From Ruminococcoides sp052118065 (lineage in GTDB: Bacteria > Bacillota > Clostridia > Oscillospirales > Acutalibacteraceae), in NCBI GenBank assembly GCA_052118065.1, contig JBQKHY010000006.1, positions 46,163 to 110,162 on the forward strand: 64,000 bases of DNA, read 5' to 3'. The notes under the pieces are model-generated. The model saw only the letters and a list, made by a program, of their open reading frames with translations. It was not told the origin of the DNA and did not search any database. Below are positions 40,201 through 44,233 of the stretch, piece after piece (positions within the stretch are counted from its first letter, which is position 1; the number at the start of each line of letters is the position of its first letter). The translations under genes and the position numbers were made by a program.

Positions 40201-41130
40201 GGTTCTTCATCATATATTGATGATTACACAGTAACAGGTTTTGACAATACAAAAGCCGGTGAACAAACATTAACCATTGCTTCAAATGGTAAAACAGTTA
40301 CTACAACAGTTACAGTTCTACATAACGGTATTTGGAAAGTGCTTAAAGAAGCTACTTGTAAAGAAACAGGTAAAATGGAATATGTATGTTCTATTTGTAA
40401 TAATGTAGTTTCTGAGAAAACTATTGAAAAGATAGCTCATACTGTTGTGATTGATAAAGAAGTTAAACCAACTTGTGAAAAGGATGGCCTAACTGAAGGT
40501 AAGCATTGTTCAGTATGCAGTGAAGTAATCACCCCACAAAAGACAGTTCCAAAGCTAGGACATATAGTAGTTAAGGATAAGGCAGTAAAACCTACATATA
40601 CACATACAGGTTTAACTGAGGGTTCTCATTGTTCAACTTGTGGTAAGGTGATTGTAGCTCAAAAGGTTGTTCCAAAGTTAAAGAAAACAACTATTACTCT
40701 AAAGAAAGCTAAACAATCTGTTTATGTAAAGGCTAAAACTACTGTAAAAGCTACAATTAAAAATCCTGTTGGTAAAACTACTTATAAGAGTAGCAATACT
40801 AAAATTGCAAAGGTAAACAGTAAGGGTGTAATCACTACTTATAAGTTAGGTACAGTTAAAATTACCGTTACAAATAATAAGGTATCTAAAACTATGACAC
40901 TTGTAGTGAAGAAACCTAAGCTAAACAAAACTTCACTTACACTAAAGAAAAATAAATCCTATACACTGAAAGTTATGGGTAAAGTAGGAACTGCTAAGTT
41001 CACTTCTTCAAATACTAAGATTGTTACCGTAAATAAATACGGCAAAATCCTAGCTAAGAAAAAGGGTAATGCAATAATCATCGTTAAAACAAATGGTGAA
41101 ACTCTAAAGTGTAAAGTAAAGGTAAATTAA
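28228..41130 (+). CDS. Giant secreted LRR/fibronectin/PKD/Big multidomain protein (4300 residues)
   Basis: AAGGAG at 28214-28219 precedes the ATG at 28228, and a signal peptide (MKKVLSIMLV..., cleavage near VFGAEN) follows. An in-frame ATG 48 nt upstream has neither. Domains: BspA-type LRR_5 repeats to residue ~1700, grouped in five ~336-residue super-repeats; about seven fibronectin III/Ig-like units (~1700-2590); a PKD domain (~2594-2675, YHWDFGDGT); a carboxypeptidase regulatory-like domain (~2680-2765); CARDB-like beta domains (to ~3140); a long helical region (~3140-3630); an InlB-type repeat (~3790-3865, GWYVNG); Big_2; Big_3 (~3957-4031); three CxxC ribbons (~4036-4155); and a lysine-rich Big_2 pair. 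No LPXTG motif. It is monocistronic, with a strong terminator. Adhesion or matrix binding is likely; no enzyme domain was seen. Confidence 0.9.
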   Translation: MKKVLSIMLVILVVFSSLPMTVFGAENQDNSNDEFTYVLSEDNAIITGYNGSDLFVDIPSEIDGHSVTEISSTTFKNDNSIVGIEIPNGVTTIGQGAFKNCLKAQYISLPATLKNIDTNTLTSNDDCVYIVERNSDAEKFVTENDMNYKKRFASDKVSESGQDDNISYRYNNLTSSLYVYGEGEIKNYNSDNQPWKNYKSTAKSIDLFDGITSIGNYAFYNFTSVTPEVTIPITVEKISNSAFDCCTSLKKITIPDNVKTIDNRAFGSCTSVTEIELGTGLTQLGTSDYYYNNPFYNTSSVKKITFNSEKVPTTPYGDLFQYMNSLETVYVSAKSYSQYVERFSSYINNAKFVLLNDDTDFIIEDGVLKLYQGNDANVVIPSDVTEIGPSAFRNNASIKTVEFSSNVEKISNNAFMGCTSLKSVALNNKLTTISYSSFNSCSALKEITIPNSVETIGDYAFYKCTSLSNELVIPSSVTSIGNYAFAEDNKIPSVDIKGNPNGTTVGDYSFQNVSNSTSLNLGNVTSIGAYAFNNCTSLTDKLTIPDSVSTIKNSAFGNCKSITEIKFSKNLDIINYETFSNCTSLKKIIIPNNIKTIDNRAFYSCTGVTEIELGTGLIQLGTDYRDYNNPFYYMTGVKKITFNTEKVPTTPYADLFQYMNNLKTVYVPAVSYNDYVERFTPYINNGRILMSSNDEFVVSDGVLLQYTGEATDVTIPGTVEEISESAFKNNKKITSITIGENVSNIGKSVFSGCTALKSVKLTDKITTIDNYAFNGCTALTEITIPNSVETIGNYAFYKCTSLVDELVIPSSVKTIGDYAFAEDNKITSITIKGNEEGTTIGNYSFQNATGIKSLDLGNVTSIGSYAFNSCTSLSGKLNIPDSVSTIKNSAFGNCKSITEIKFSKNLDIINYETFSNCTSLKKITIPNNIKTINDRAFYSCTGVTEIELGTGLTQLGTNYRDYNNPFYYMTGVKKITFNTEKVPTTPCADTFEYMNNLETVYVPVDGYSDYVTRFSPYINNARIVMISDSDFVIKDGVLLQYSGTDTDVVIPDDVTEIGDSAFKNNTNIKKVTFSKNIKKINQSAFYSCTNLETVIFNNLISSIGNSAFYGCTKLSGVLKISENTRSVGNYAFANCSSLTSVEIASNNEEIKIGDYSFQNDTSIKSISLGNVTSIGKYAFNNCNSINTNVQFNDSLKTIGEYAFRNCSNIIDTLVIPTSVITVATGAFQNCSSITNVEIPDSLTRISEYTFDGCKSLESIEVPDSVNIIDNHAFNNCSSVETVTLGKNVQTIGSYNNYYYNPFYGMNSVKEFTFKGDTLPSASFNDIFYSMNRLQTVYVTLKAYKSFGYTYSAYINNARYKVSGYKDDFIVNDKNELLLYQGNDTVVTIPENVETIEISAFQNNSTIEKVIFNENLKSISSYAFENCINLTSYEVNKNLENIGSRAFYGCTSLESVNLNNNLTTIGSSAFANCTSICGDLRVPSSVISIGSSAFDGDSSIVTLKIEGNKNGTSIGSYAFRNAKALTSLDLGSVETIGTYAFQNCTSLTGELIIPDSVTSMGEGAFQNCSSITSLTLSEKLTAISRYAFANCSAIKGEIRIPDLVTDIYDEAFRNCKNVESVVLGTNIKNIGSNNYYYYSPFNEMTSVKEFMFTGTNVPNCPFEDLFYSMNSLETIFVPVETKDNFVDKFDKYKNNAVFSTDTMKCGVRNLTASNVYSKTVKLTWSKHQNDTVTSYIITRDGEQIATPKNNQFIDYDLTPNKTYEYTVYGVNDAGDKTRGTKLSVTPHSMDVLDITTPHSQNTVSVQDGSITVSAKNENNGIDLDGNAVLGKLYYFDKDNNKIFIGKSNAVISDKIYFNFDLDVEDIPNGEYKVLFIYTDIDNVTVEKEGTIRVDKSVPEKIQNVVALGDYNDIKISWSKSSEVDSKIYKIYRKSEVDTDFSLLTTIKGRDILSYTDTNVKKNRLYTYYVITENSFGIVSEKSNETIAMRGIDEEPPVITSITPSSYSYIGNVQKITVEATDNLMLGSAKLYYSTDEENWTLIDTVKNSPFTFAFNTKELTDTEISVKAVVYDLQGNESEPKIVKYKIDNVGPDKVTDFAISKVLSTKVTLKWKQPKAEDLASYVLEEKLENGNFKVVKDNITDNGCVIENLTPNTTHIYRVAGVDKIGNIGEYSDTLEVTTTDDTTAPVVTSLSPSAGRRNSVINFSATAGDDYGIKSIEIQISTDLKTWKSLSNKEFTIASKTATYSFNVDVAEFNDGSIYVRAVATDFAGNVSDTSSNAPFVEYMIDKTAPSSPTNLVATSTDNAIYLTWLQSSEEDLSTYSVYRSTEKDSGFILLSSGLKQINYYDTTAKSGTVYYYKIAVTDTVGNVSEFSQTVSAKLAEDIISPEVISISPDSNSSISKQFHTVSALVKDNYLVDTVTFEYKIEGEDNYKTFSTVKNINADYKTVSADIPLSGITNSKKVYVRVYCTDTSGLKSEYSKVYTYTYDDLAPSINNLKAEIKKNTVTLNWSDNKDSDLSGFKVYRIDEKGRETYLGSRQVSSNHSYEFYDTISSKSDSKYTYKVETYDESGNYSSTLSNTVEYKTVGDKENNEKPVARINGNEVMEKGVEEYFDGYSSTDDDSIVSYHWDFGDGTYSDDIQPIKSYRLAGTYEVKLTVTDSFGEQSTATFTVTVKERTAIGTVKAKVVDEKGKIIPQAPVYFNLGEDNQKVIYTDSNGYSSYNLAGGDTLVGCYKSGYLPVRKNVTVLTNATREITLTMIKEELVTGTFEVTRMTFNEIVDAGIDVYDPANQNVYSVEVTVRYGEKEFPIKYIRNDNKIIKYTVSNSGGSKPNENKPNGNGNSTISGISFIPNKENKEFIAILQFDATAKTLKEFFDVKLHIVNNATKDFVLTNNEVNLNVPDGLHLMDNVSGEWCNSKNVKFDKLVGQETKTLSWIVRGDKVGSYDLSADYSGVLSEFEETVKTSFKTDEPIDVYGMTNIMFNVEVCKEIRNNAFYFNIGLKNVGNIDAICPSLDFNNIVKNITSTALGLDPSDENYSPDFSVDARLMNVRTVSADNQSKYVDYKYSKDGSVSTNINTLAPDESIYFDYVAYNAINYDDIAQFKSASYKVLDGIGGGVTVTPIDFNYYSFANSTDKVNDLTSKEDNSRKSSADYLLNGNNFLYVKNSDMANSLGEGVYNSLKLALTLDFETLTKDDKKKLIDELLVKMITDDNSEQNINGLVSDQYVSAVKNALSVIESSCDSFDFGDNTTKEKVTAIISNALDSTNTINELAGNLENSTDEDSIINTFYGKLGLSAVGGISVTTFKKLVGDNLGYSENSALFKGITGVSKYGGMAVELLVENPINAYNDAVTSRYLYTQLKAQASVEQATLLLNTLISYYSDEERFRDFMKDSQLNSLMYKSANTNYKKLIADEAKKLKSQLLNDSYDFRLELAKNFASATANSVANIALDEAISKSLGKLAIWYEALSATFQVVDSAFGIGDMYEAADSFAIANYISMAVESGYNTISNSYKNKNSNLLSTGLFKDIVSDDSSLNDDSLAEYTLCEMKSLCQIRLLGEQLFYKYINSDNSNIIHTDKEFDAKMIKEVNDYFGINAKDIEEVFDYVYEKILSSRDSIFDIERKESITQPSAPTVTIDYNNLRTVEKFDDKYEYCTEDGVWHTCDGYINVYPKTVRTILRVRLKSSGNNMSGKITTINVYAKKSVSKNVSVKYSDGKYYLTNLNENYSYQVATVSSFTAKVDWSKAVTINNKVDATVTGLSNSDYLAIRILENKDLEVMTSEPTVLKVNKKLPLTIVTEGDGNVTQTSSDGYYFVGDDVTLTAEKSADSVFAGWYVNGQKVSSDPTYIIEMTEFAEITAKFTGKSEVKATSINVTSPYTENKDTFYVGEKTKLIANFTPNNTSNKTVKWTSSNNSVATVNNNGVVSFIKSGKAVITATTSNNISATYNINVVENKVEKLVITTDFSVKQYFEGETFCNDGLKLVAVYTDGSSSYIDDYTVTGFDNTKAGEQTLTIASNGKTVTTTVTVLHNGIWKVLKEATCKETGKMEYVCSICNNVVSEKTIEKIAHTVVIDKEVKPTCEKDGLTEGKHCSVCSEVITPQKTVPKLGHIVVKDKAVKPTYTHTGLTEGSHCSTCGKVIVAQKVVPKLKKTTITLKKAKQSVYVKAKTTVKATIKNPVGKTTYKSSNTKIAKVNSKGVITTYKLGTVKITVTNNKVSKTMTLVVKKPKLNKTSLTLKKNKSYTLKVMGKVGTAKFTSSNTKIVTVNKYGKILAKKKGNAIIIVKTNGETLKCKVKVN
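28330..33350 (+). repeat. Five ~1-kb super-repeats in the giant gene
   Basis: The landmark (GTGLTQLGT, YNNPFY, then KKITFN and YMNNLETVYV) recurs near 29056, 30066, 31074, 32082 and 33096, a period of about 1005-1015 nt. Copies 2 and 3 share long stretches of near-identical DNA (for example from 29861 and 30866, offset 1005 nt). Copies 4 and 5 are more diverged. Confidence 0.85.
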
Positions 41131-41143
41131 TAAATATATTTTT

Positions 41144-41185
41144 ATATGGTGTAACTCAAATTGGGTTGCACCATATTATTTTTTT
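41144..41185 (+). terminator. Terminator of the giant gene
   Basis: A 16-bp stem with two G-U pairs (41144-41159 with 41161-41176; core ATATGGTGTAAC) is followed by TATTTTTTT. Confidence 0.9.
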
Positions 41186-41207
41186 GAAAAATTCATAATT
41201 AAAGAGG

Positions 41208-41339
41208 ACTTGTGCAATTATAACCTTAAGATACCTATGTATTTGTGTAATTAATAGCAATAATAAAAGTGCTATTTGTGCAATTAATAGATTAAAATAC
41301 TTGAATATTCGTGCAAATAATGATATAATTTTTATATCA
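41208..41339 (+). repeat. Four 33-bp phased repeats in the promoter of the ATPase gene
   Basis: The core ATTTGTGCAATTAATAG recurs at 41208, 41241, 41274 and 41307 with small changes. The GTG(C/T)AA centre falls at 41212, 41245, 41278 and 41311, exactly 33 bp (three helical turns) apart. Copies 2 and 3 match best. The fourth runs into the -10 TATAAT (41324-41329). Sequences between the cores are not conserved, so this looks like an array of protein sites rather than a simple tandem duplication. Confidence 0.8.
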
Positions 41340-41357
41340 AATGTAAGGAGAATTTTT

Positions 41358-42719
41358 ATGGAAAGAATTGCATTACAAACATTGGTTAATTGGAATAATA
41401 ATAAAAGAAAAAAGCCATTGATTGTTTGGGGAGCAAGACAAGTAGGAAAAACATATCTAGTATTAGAGCTTTTTGCGAAAAAATTCTATAAAAATAATTA
41501 TATTTATATTGATTGTAAGATAGAGGATGAAGTTCGTGATTTTTGTTCTACTACAGCAAATGCCGGTAAGATAATAGAATATATATCATTAAGATTTGGA
41601 AAACAAATCAATGAGAATACTTTATTAATTTTTGATGAAATACAAGAATGTCCTAATATTATTTCTTCATTAAAATATTTTTGTCAGGATTATAGAGAAG
41701 TTCCTGTTATTGCAACCGGTTCTATGGTTCGGATTAAACTTCAAAGGGAATCTCACAAGAGAGGTTCACAAACATCTGAGAAATTTCTTTTTCCTGTTGG
41801 GAAAATTAATCAAGTCACAATTTATCCAATGACTTTGGATGAATTCCTTATGAATAGCAACAAAATGCTATATAATACTATCAAACAATCATATGAAAAT
41901 AAAAAACCACTTGATTACCAATTACATGAATTAGCCATGGATTATGTGTATAAATATTTATTAGTTGGTGGTATGCCTGAAGCAGTAGAATCTTTTATTG
42001 ATAATGGAAATTTACTTGAATCAAGAGAAATTCTTAAAGTATTGTACGATAATTACCTATCCGATATGGAATTATATCAAGCTAGTCAGGAATCTATACT
42101 TCGTTCTCGTGTATTGTTTCAAAATATATATAAGCAACTTAATAAAGAGTCAAAGAATTTTTCTCCGGGACTTATTAAGGAAAAGGGTAGAACAAGAGAT
42201 TTCGCTACATCTATACAGTGGCTTACAATGGCTCATATTATCAATCAATCTTTTCAGTTGAAAGAACATATTACTATGCCGCTAATACCTGATAGTGACA
42301 GTAATTTTAGATTGTTTCTAGGTGATATAGGTATGTTTTCTTATCAAAGTGGAATTAATGCATCTTCATTTGTTTCAGTTGAGAGAGAAAATACTCTTTC
42401 CGGGATATTTTTTGAAAATTTTGTTGCAAATGAATTAATAGCAAAAGAACATAAACTTTTTTATTGGAGAGGAAAAAGTTCAGCTGAGCTAGAGTTTATT
42501 ATAGAATCTGATAATAAACTATATCCTATTGATGTAAAAAAGGGTAGAGGAACTCTTAATTCACTTAATAAATTTTCTAATCATAATAAGTTTGAATTTG
42601 CTATCAAAGTATCCAAAAATAATTATGGTTATAATCCTGAGCAAAAATTACTGACAGTTCCTTTTTATTTCTTTCCATTTGTTGCAAAAGACCTTGCAGA
42701 CGGTACAATGTCAATATAA
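41358..42719 (+). CDS. AAA-type ATPase with C-terminal DUF4143
   Basis: The 453-residue protein has Walker A GARQVGKT (25-32), Walker B LLIFDEIQEC (about 93-102), a sensor segment VPVIATGSM, and a C-terminal nuclease-like DUF4143 region (SSAELEFIIE...LYPIDVKKG). The D/E...K residues there are compatible with, but do not prove, a PD-(D/E)XK fold. The family is widespread, often self-contained, and its role is unknown. AAGGAG before the ATG at 41358 decides the start over an upstream in-frame ATG at 41301. It is a single-gene unit with its own repeat-rich promoter and terminator. Confidence 0.88.
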   Translation: MERIALQTLVNWNNNKRKKPLIVWGARQVGKTYLVLELFAKKFYKNNYIYIDCKIEDEVRDFCSTTANAGKIIEYISLRFGKQINENTLLIFDEIQECPNIISSLKYFCQDYREVPVIATGSMVRIKLQRESHKRGSQTSEKFLFPVGKINQVTIYPMTLDEFLMNSNKMLYNTIKQSYENKKPLDYQLHELAMDYVYKYLLVGGMPEAVESFIDNGNLLESREILKVLYDNYLSDMELYQASQESILRSRVLFQNIYKQLNKESKNFSPGLIKEKGRTRDFATSIQWLTMAHIINQSFQLKEHITMPLIPDSDSNFRLFLGDIGMFSYQSGINASSFVSVERENTLSGIFFENFVANELIAKEHKLFYWRGKSSAELEFIIESDNKLYPIDVKKGRGTLNSLNKFSNHNKFEFAIKVSKNNYGYNPEQKLLTVPFYFFPFVAKDLADGTMSI

Positions 42720-42738
42720 TAATTGCTTAGTATAAATA

Positions 42739-42768
42739 ACTGACATCACACTAGTGGTGTCAGTTTTA
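42739..42768 (+). terminator. Terminator of the ATPase gene
   Basis: An 11-bp stem (42739-42749 with 42754-42764; arm ACTGACATCAC) ends in a short T-rich tail (TTTACTTTTC). Confidence 0.8.
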
Positions 42769-42794
42769 CTTTTCAAAGAATTATTATAAAGTTA

Positions 42795-42823
42795 TTGACA
42801 AATATAAATTAAAGTGTTATTAT
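42795..42823 (+). promoter_or_regulatory. Consensus promoter of the structured leader
   Basis: TTGACA (42795-42800), a 17-bp spacer and TATTAT (42818-42823) place the transcript start near 42829-42831, exactly at the start of the folded leader. Confidence 0.85.
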
Positions 42824-42828
42824 GAAAC

Positions 42829-42969
42829 TACCATAAAGAGTGCGTGAGGGAGTAAGCCCTATGATCGCACACCAACCTACCAAAAAGGCAAGGTGGTAAA
42901 GCTTAACCGATGGTGTGTATATATTTAGACTGGTCAACATCTATCGGTAACGATGGGTGTTATTTTTTT
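42829..42969 (+). ncRNA. S-box (SAM-I)-like riboswitch candidate, variant lacking P4, with terminator
   Basis: Pairings read from the sequence are: P1, 42829-42834 with 42910-42915. P2, GTGCG 42840-42844 with CGCAC 42866-42870. A kink-turn joins P2 to an upper GGG/CCC stem (bulge TAT 42860-42862, tandem G-A pairs from G46-A47 and G63-A64, offsets to 42800). P3 is 42871-42897. A pseudoknot pairs TAAG in the P2 loop (42853-42856) with CTTA (42902-42905). Strings such as AAAGAG, GAGGGA, GCCC.ATGA, CAACC and AAGGTG resemble the S-box consensus in the same order. P4 is absent. An antiterminator (42906-42916 with 42937-42948) excludes both P1 and the terminator (42936-42946 with 42951-42961, then seven T). 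The ligand is not proven. Confidence 0.68.
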
Positions 42970-42971
42970 AC

Positions 42972-43002
42972 CTCTCTTTGTGGAATTATTACTCAAAGGG
43001 AG
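42972..43002 (+). promoter_or_regulatory. Hairpin burying the ribosome binding site of the 97-residue ORF
   Basis: CTCTCTTTG (42972-42980) pairs with CAAAGGGAG (42994-43002), nine pairs with one G-U. The 3' arm is the Shine-Dalgarno sequence of the gene at 43011. AATTTTTT follows, so the hairpin could also act as a second terminator. Confidence 0.65.
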
Positions 43003-43010
43003 AATTTTTT

Positions 43011-43304
43011 ATGTCAAGAATTAAAAACTTATTAGCAGAAAATGAAGGAAGAATCTATGTTTATCTTAAGGATAAGGAAGTAGCAAATCAGTTTATGATT
43101 GATGCCGAAAGTGAGGGCTTCACTTTCAGTGATGGCAAAAAGCCAACTGAAAGAAAACCGTCCGATATTATGGCAGTTAATAGGGACAACACAATTAATT
43201 TTGTTGGTACTGTAGGTCATATTGCTTATCAATCAGCAGACAAAATCGGTGAAGAACCACTTATTAAGGTCGATTATAGCAAAGTGTTGCAAAATTCAAA
43301 GTAA
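43011..43304 (+). CDS. Conserved-looking 97-residue protein of unknown function under leader control
   Basis: The ATG at 43011 follows AAAGGGAG (42995-43002). The protein is soluble, has no signal or membrane segment and no cysteine, and reads as a compact alpha/beta domain: IYVYLKDKEVANQFMIDAE, EGFTFSDGKKPT, IMAVNRDNTINFVGTVGHIAYQSA, and the C-terminal LIKVDY. I do not recognise a named family. Its translation start lies behind a riboswitch-like leader and a site-burying hairpin, so expression should respond to a small molecule. If that is S-adenosylmethionine, a role in sulfur amino acid metabolism would be expected, but nothing in the protein itself shows this. sigK follows 129 nt later; a weak imperfect hairpin near 43326-43345 may or may not separate them. 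Confidence 0.72.
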   Translation: MSRIKNLLAENEGRIYVYLKDKEVANQFMIDAESEGFTFSDGKKPTERKPSDIMAVNRDNTINFVGTVGHIAYQSADKIGEEPLIKVDYSKVLQNSK

Positions 43305-43433
43305 AATCAATATGTAATAAGAAAGGCTGATACCATTTAGGTGTTATCTATTTCTGTTTAAATAAAAATTATAAGTACAAGCAAAATGCCAAATTTATTG
43401 AATAAAATGTACTAGTAATTTGGAGGTGGTGTT

Positions 43434-44120
43434 GTGCTGGAATTTATAAATTTTTTAGGTCAGTATATTTTTACTTTTATTCTTCACATATGTGGTAATG
43501 GAAAATTTCCTAAACCATTATCAGAAGAAAAAGAAAAAGAATATCTTCTAAAGTCCAAGAATGGCGATATTAAGGCTAGAAATATTTTAGTAGAACATAA
43601 TTTGCGATTAGTGGCACATATTATTAAAAAATATTATGCAGTAAATGTTGACCAAGATGATTTGGTTTCAATCGGTACAATAGGACTTATAAAGGCCATA
43701 AATACATTTGATATGGACAAAAATATAAAACTCAGTAGTTATGCATCAAGGTGTATTGAAAATGAAATTCTAATGCACTTTAGAAATCTGAAAAAGTCCT
43801 CACAAAATGTTTCACTTGAAGATGCAGTTGATATTGATAAGGACGGTAACACCCTAAAATTAATGGACTTACTTTCTATTGATGATGATTTTGCAGATAA
43901 CCTTGATAAAAAGTTAAATCTTCAAAAGATTAATAAGTACCTAACTGAAACTTTAACTAAAAGAGAATTACAAATTATTAACTTAAGATATGGACTTAAT
44001 GGCAGTAAACCACTAACTCAAAGAGAAGTATCTTCAATTATGAATATATCTAGGTCATATGTTTCAAGAATAGAGAAAAAGGCATTGGAAAAACTAAAGG
44101 CTAGGTATGACACAAATTAA
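43434..44120 (+). CDS. sigK: RNA polymerase sporulation sigma factor SigK
   Basis: The 228-residue sigma-70 family protein begins with a short hydrophobic pro-sequence and then FPKPLSEEKEKEYLLK, as in pro-sigma-K. Region 2 contains NLRLVAHIIKKYY and DQDDLVSIGTIGLIKAINTFD. Region 4 has LTKRELQIINLRYGL and the helix-turn-helix REVSSIMNISRSYVSRIEKKA. The GTG start has GGAGGTGG (43422-43429) before it. The gene is whole: no skin-type prophage interrupts it, unlike in some Bacillus and Clostridioides strains. It controls late mother-cell genes during sporulation, so its presence argues for a spore former. The pro-sequence implies activation by a protease encoded elsewhere. Confidence 0.93.
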   Translation: MLEFINFLGQYIFTFILHICGNGKFPKPLSEEKEKEYLLKSKNGDIKARNILVEHNLRLVAHIIKKYYAVNVDQDDLVSIGTIGLIKAINTFDMDKNIKLSSYASRCIENEILMHFRNLKKSSQNVSLEDAVDIDKDGNTLKLMDLLSIDDDFADNLDKKLNLQKINKYLTETLTKRELQIINLRYGLNGSKPLTQREVSSIMNISRSYVSRIEKKALEKLKARYDTN

Positions 44121-44125
44121 TACTT

Positions 44126-44155
44126 AAGGGCAGTAGTTTCTACTGCTCTTATTTT
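44126..44155 (+). terminator. Terminator of sigK
   Basis: AAGGGCAGTAG (44126-44136) pairs with CTACTGCTCTT (44140-44150) around a TTT loop, followed by ATTTTG. Confidence 0.88.
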
Positions 44156-44233
44156 GTGTATATTACTACTTGAAATTTTTGCAGCTTAGGTTATATAATA
44201 TTTATGGCGAAAAAAGTAGGGAAGATGATATAA

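Noticed and set aside
42868..42917. Alternative P1 of the leader, CACACCA with TGGTGTG
   Set aside because: It would break the P2 stem and the kink-turn; kept only as a possible competing fold.
42871..42917. c-di-GMP-I (GEMM) riboswitch, suggested by the AACCGATGG string
   Set aside because: The upstream conserved GEMM segments are absent and the helices do not match that fold.
43011..43433. Skin-like element or split sigK
   Set aside because: sigK is continuous from its pro-sequence to its region 4 end.
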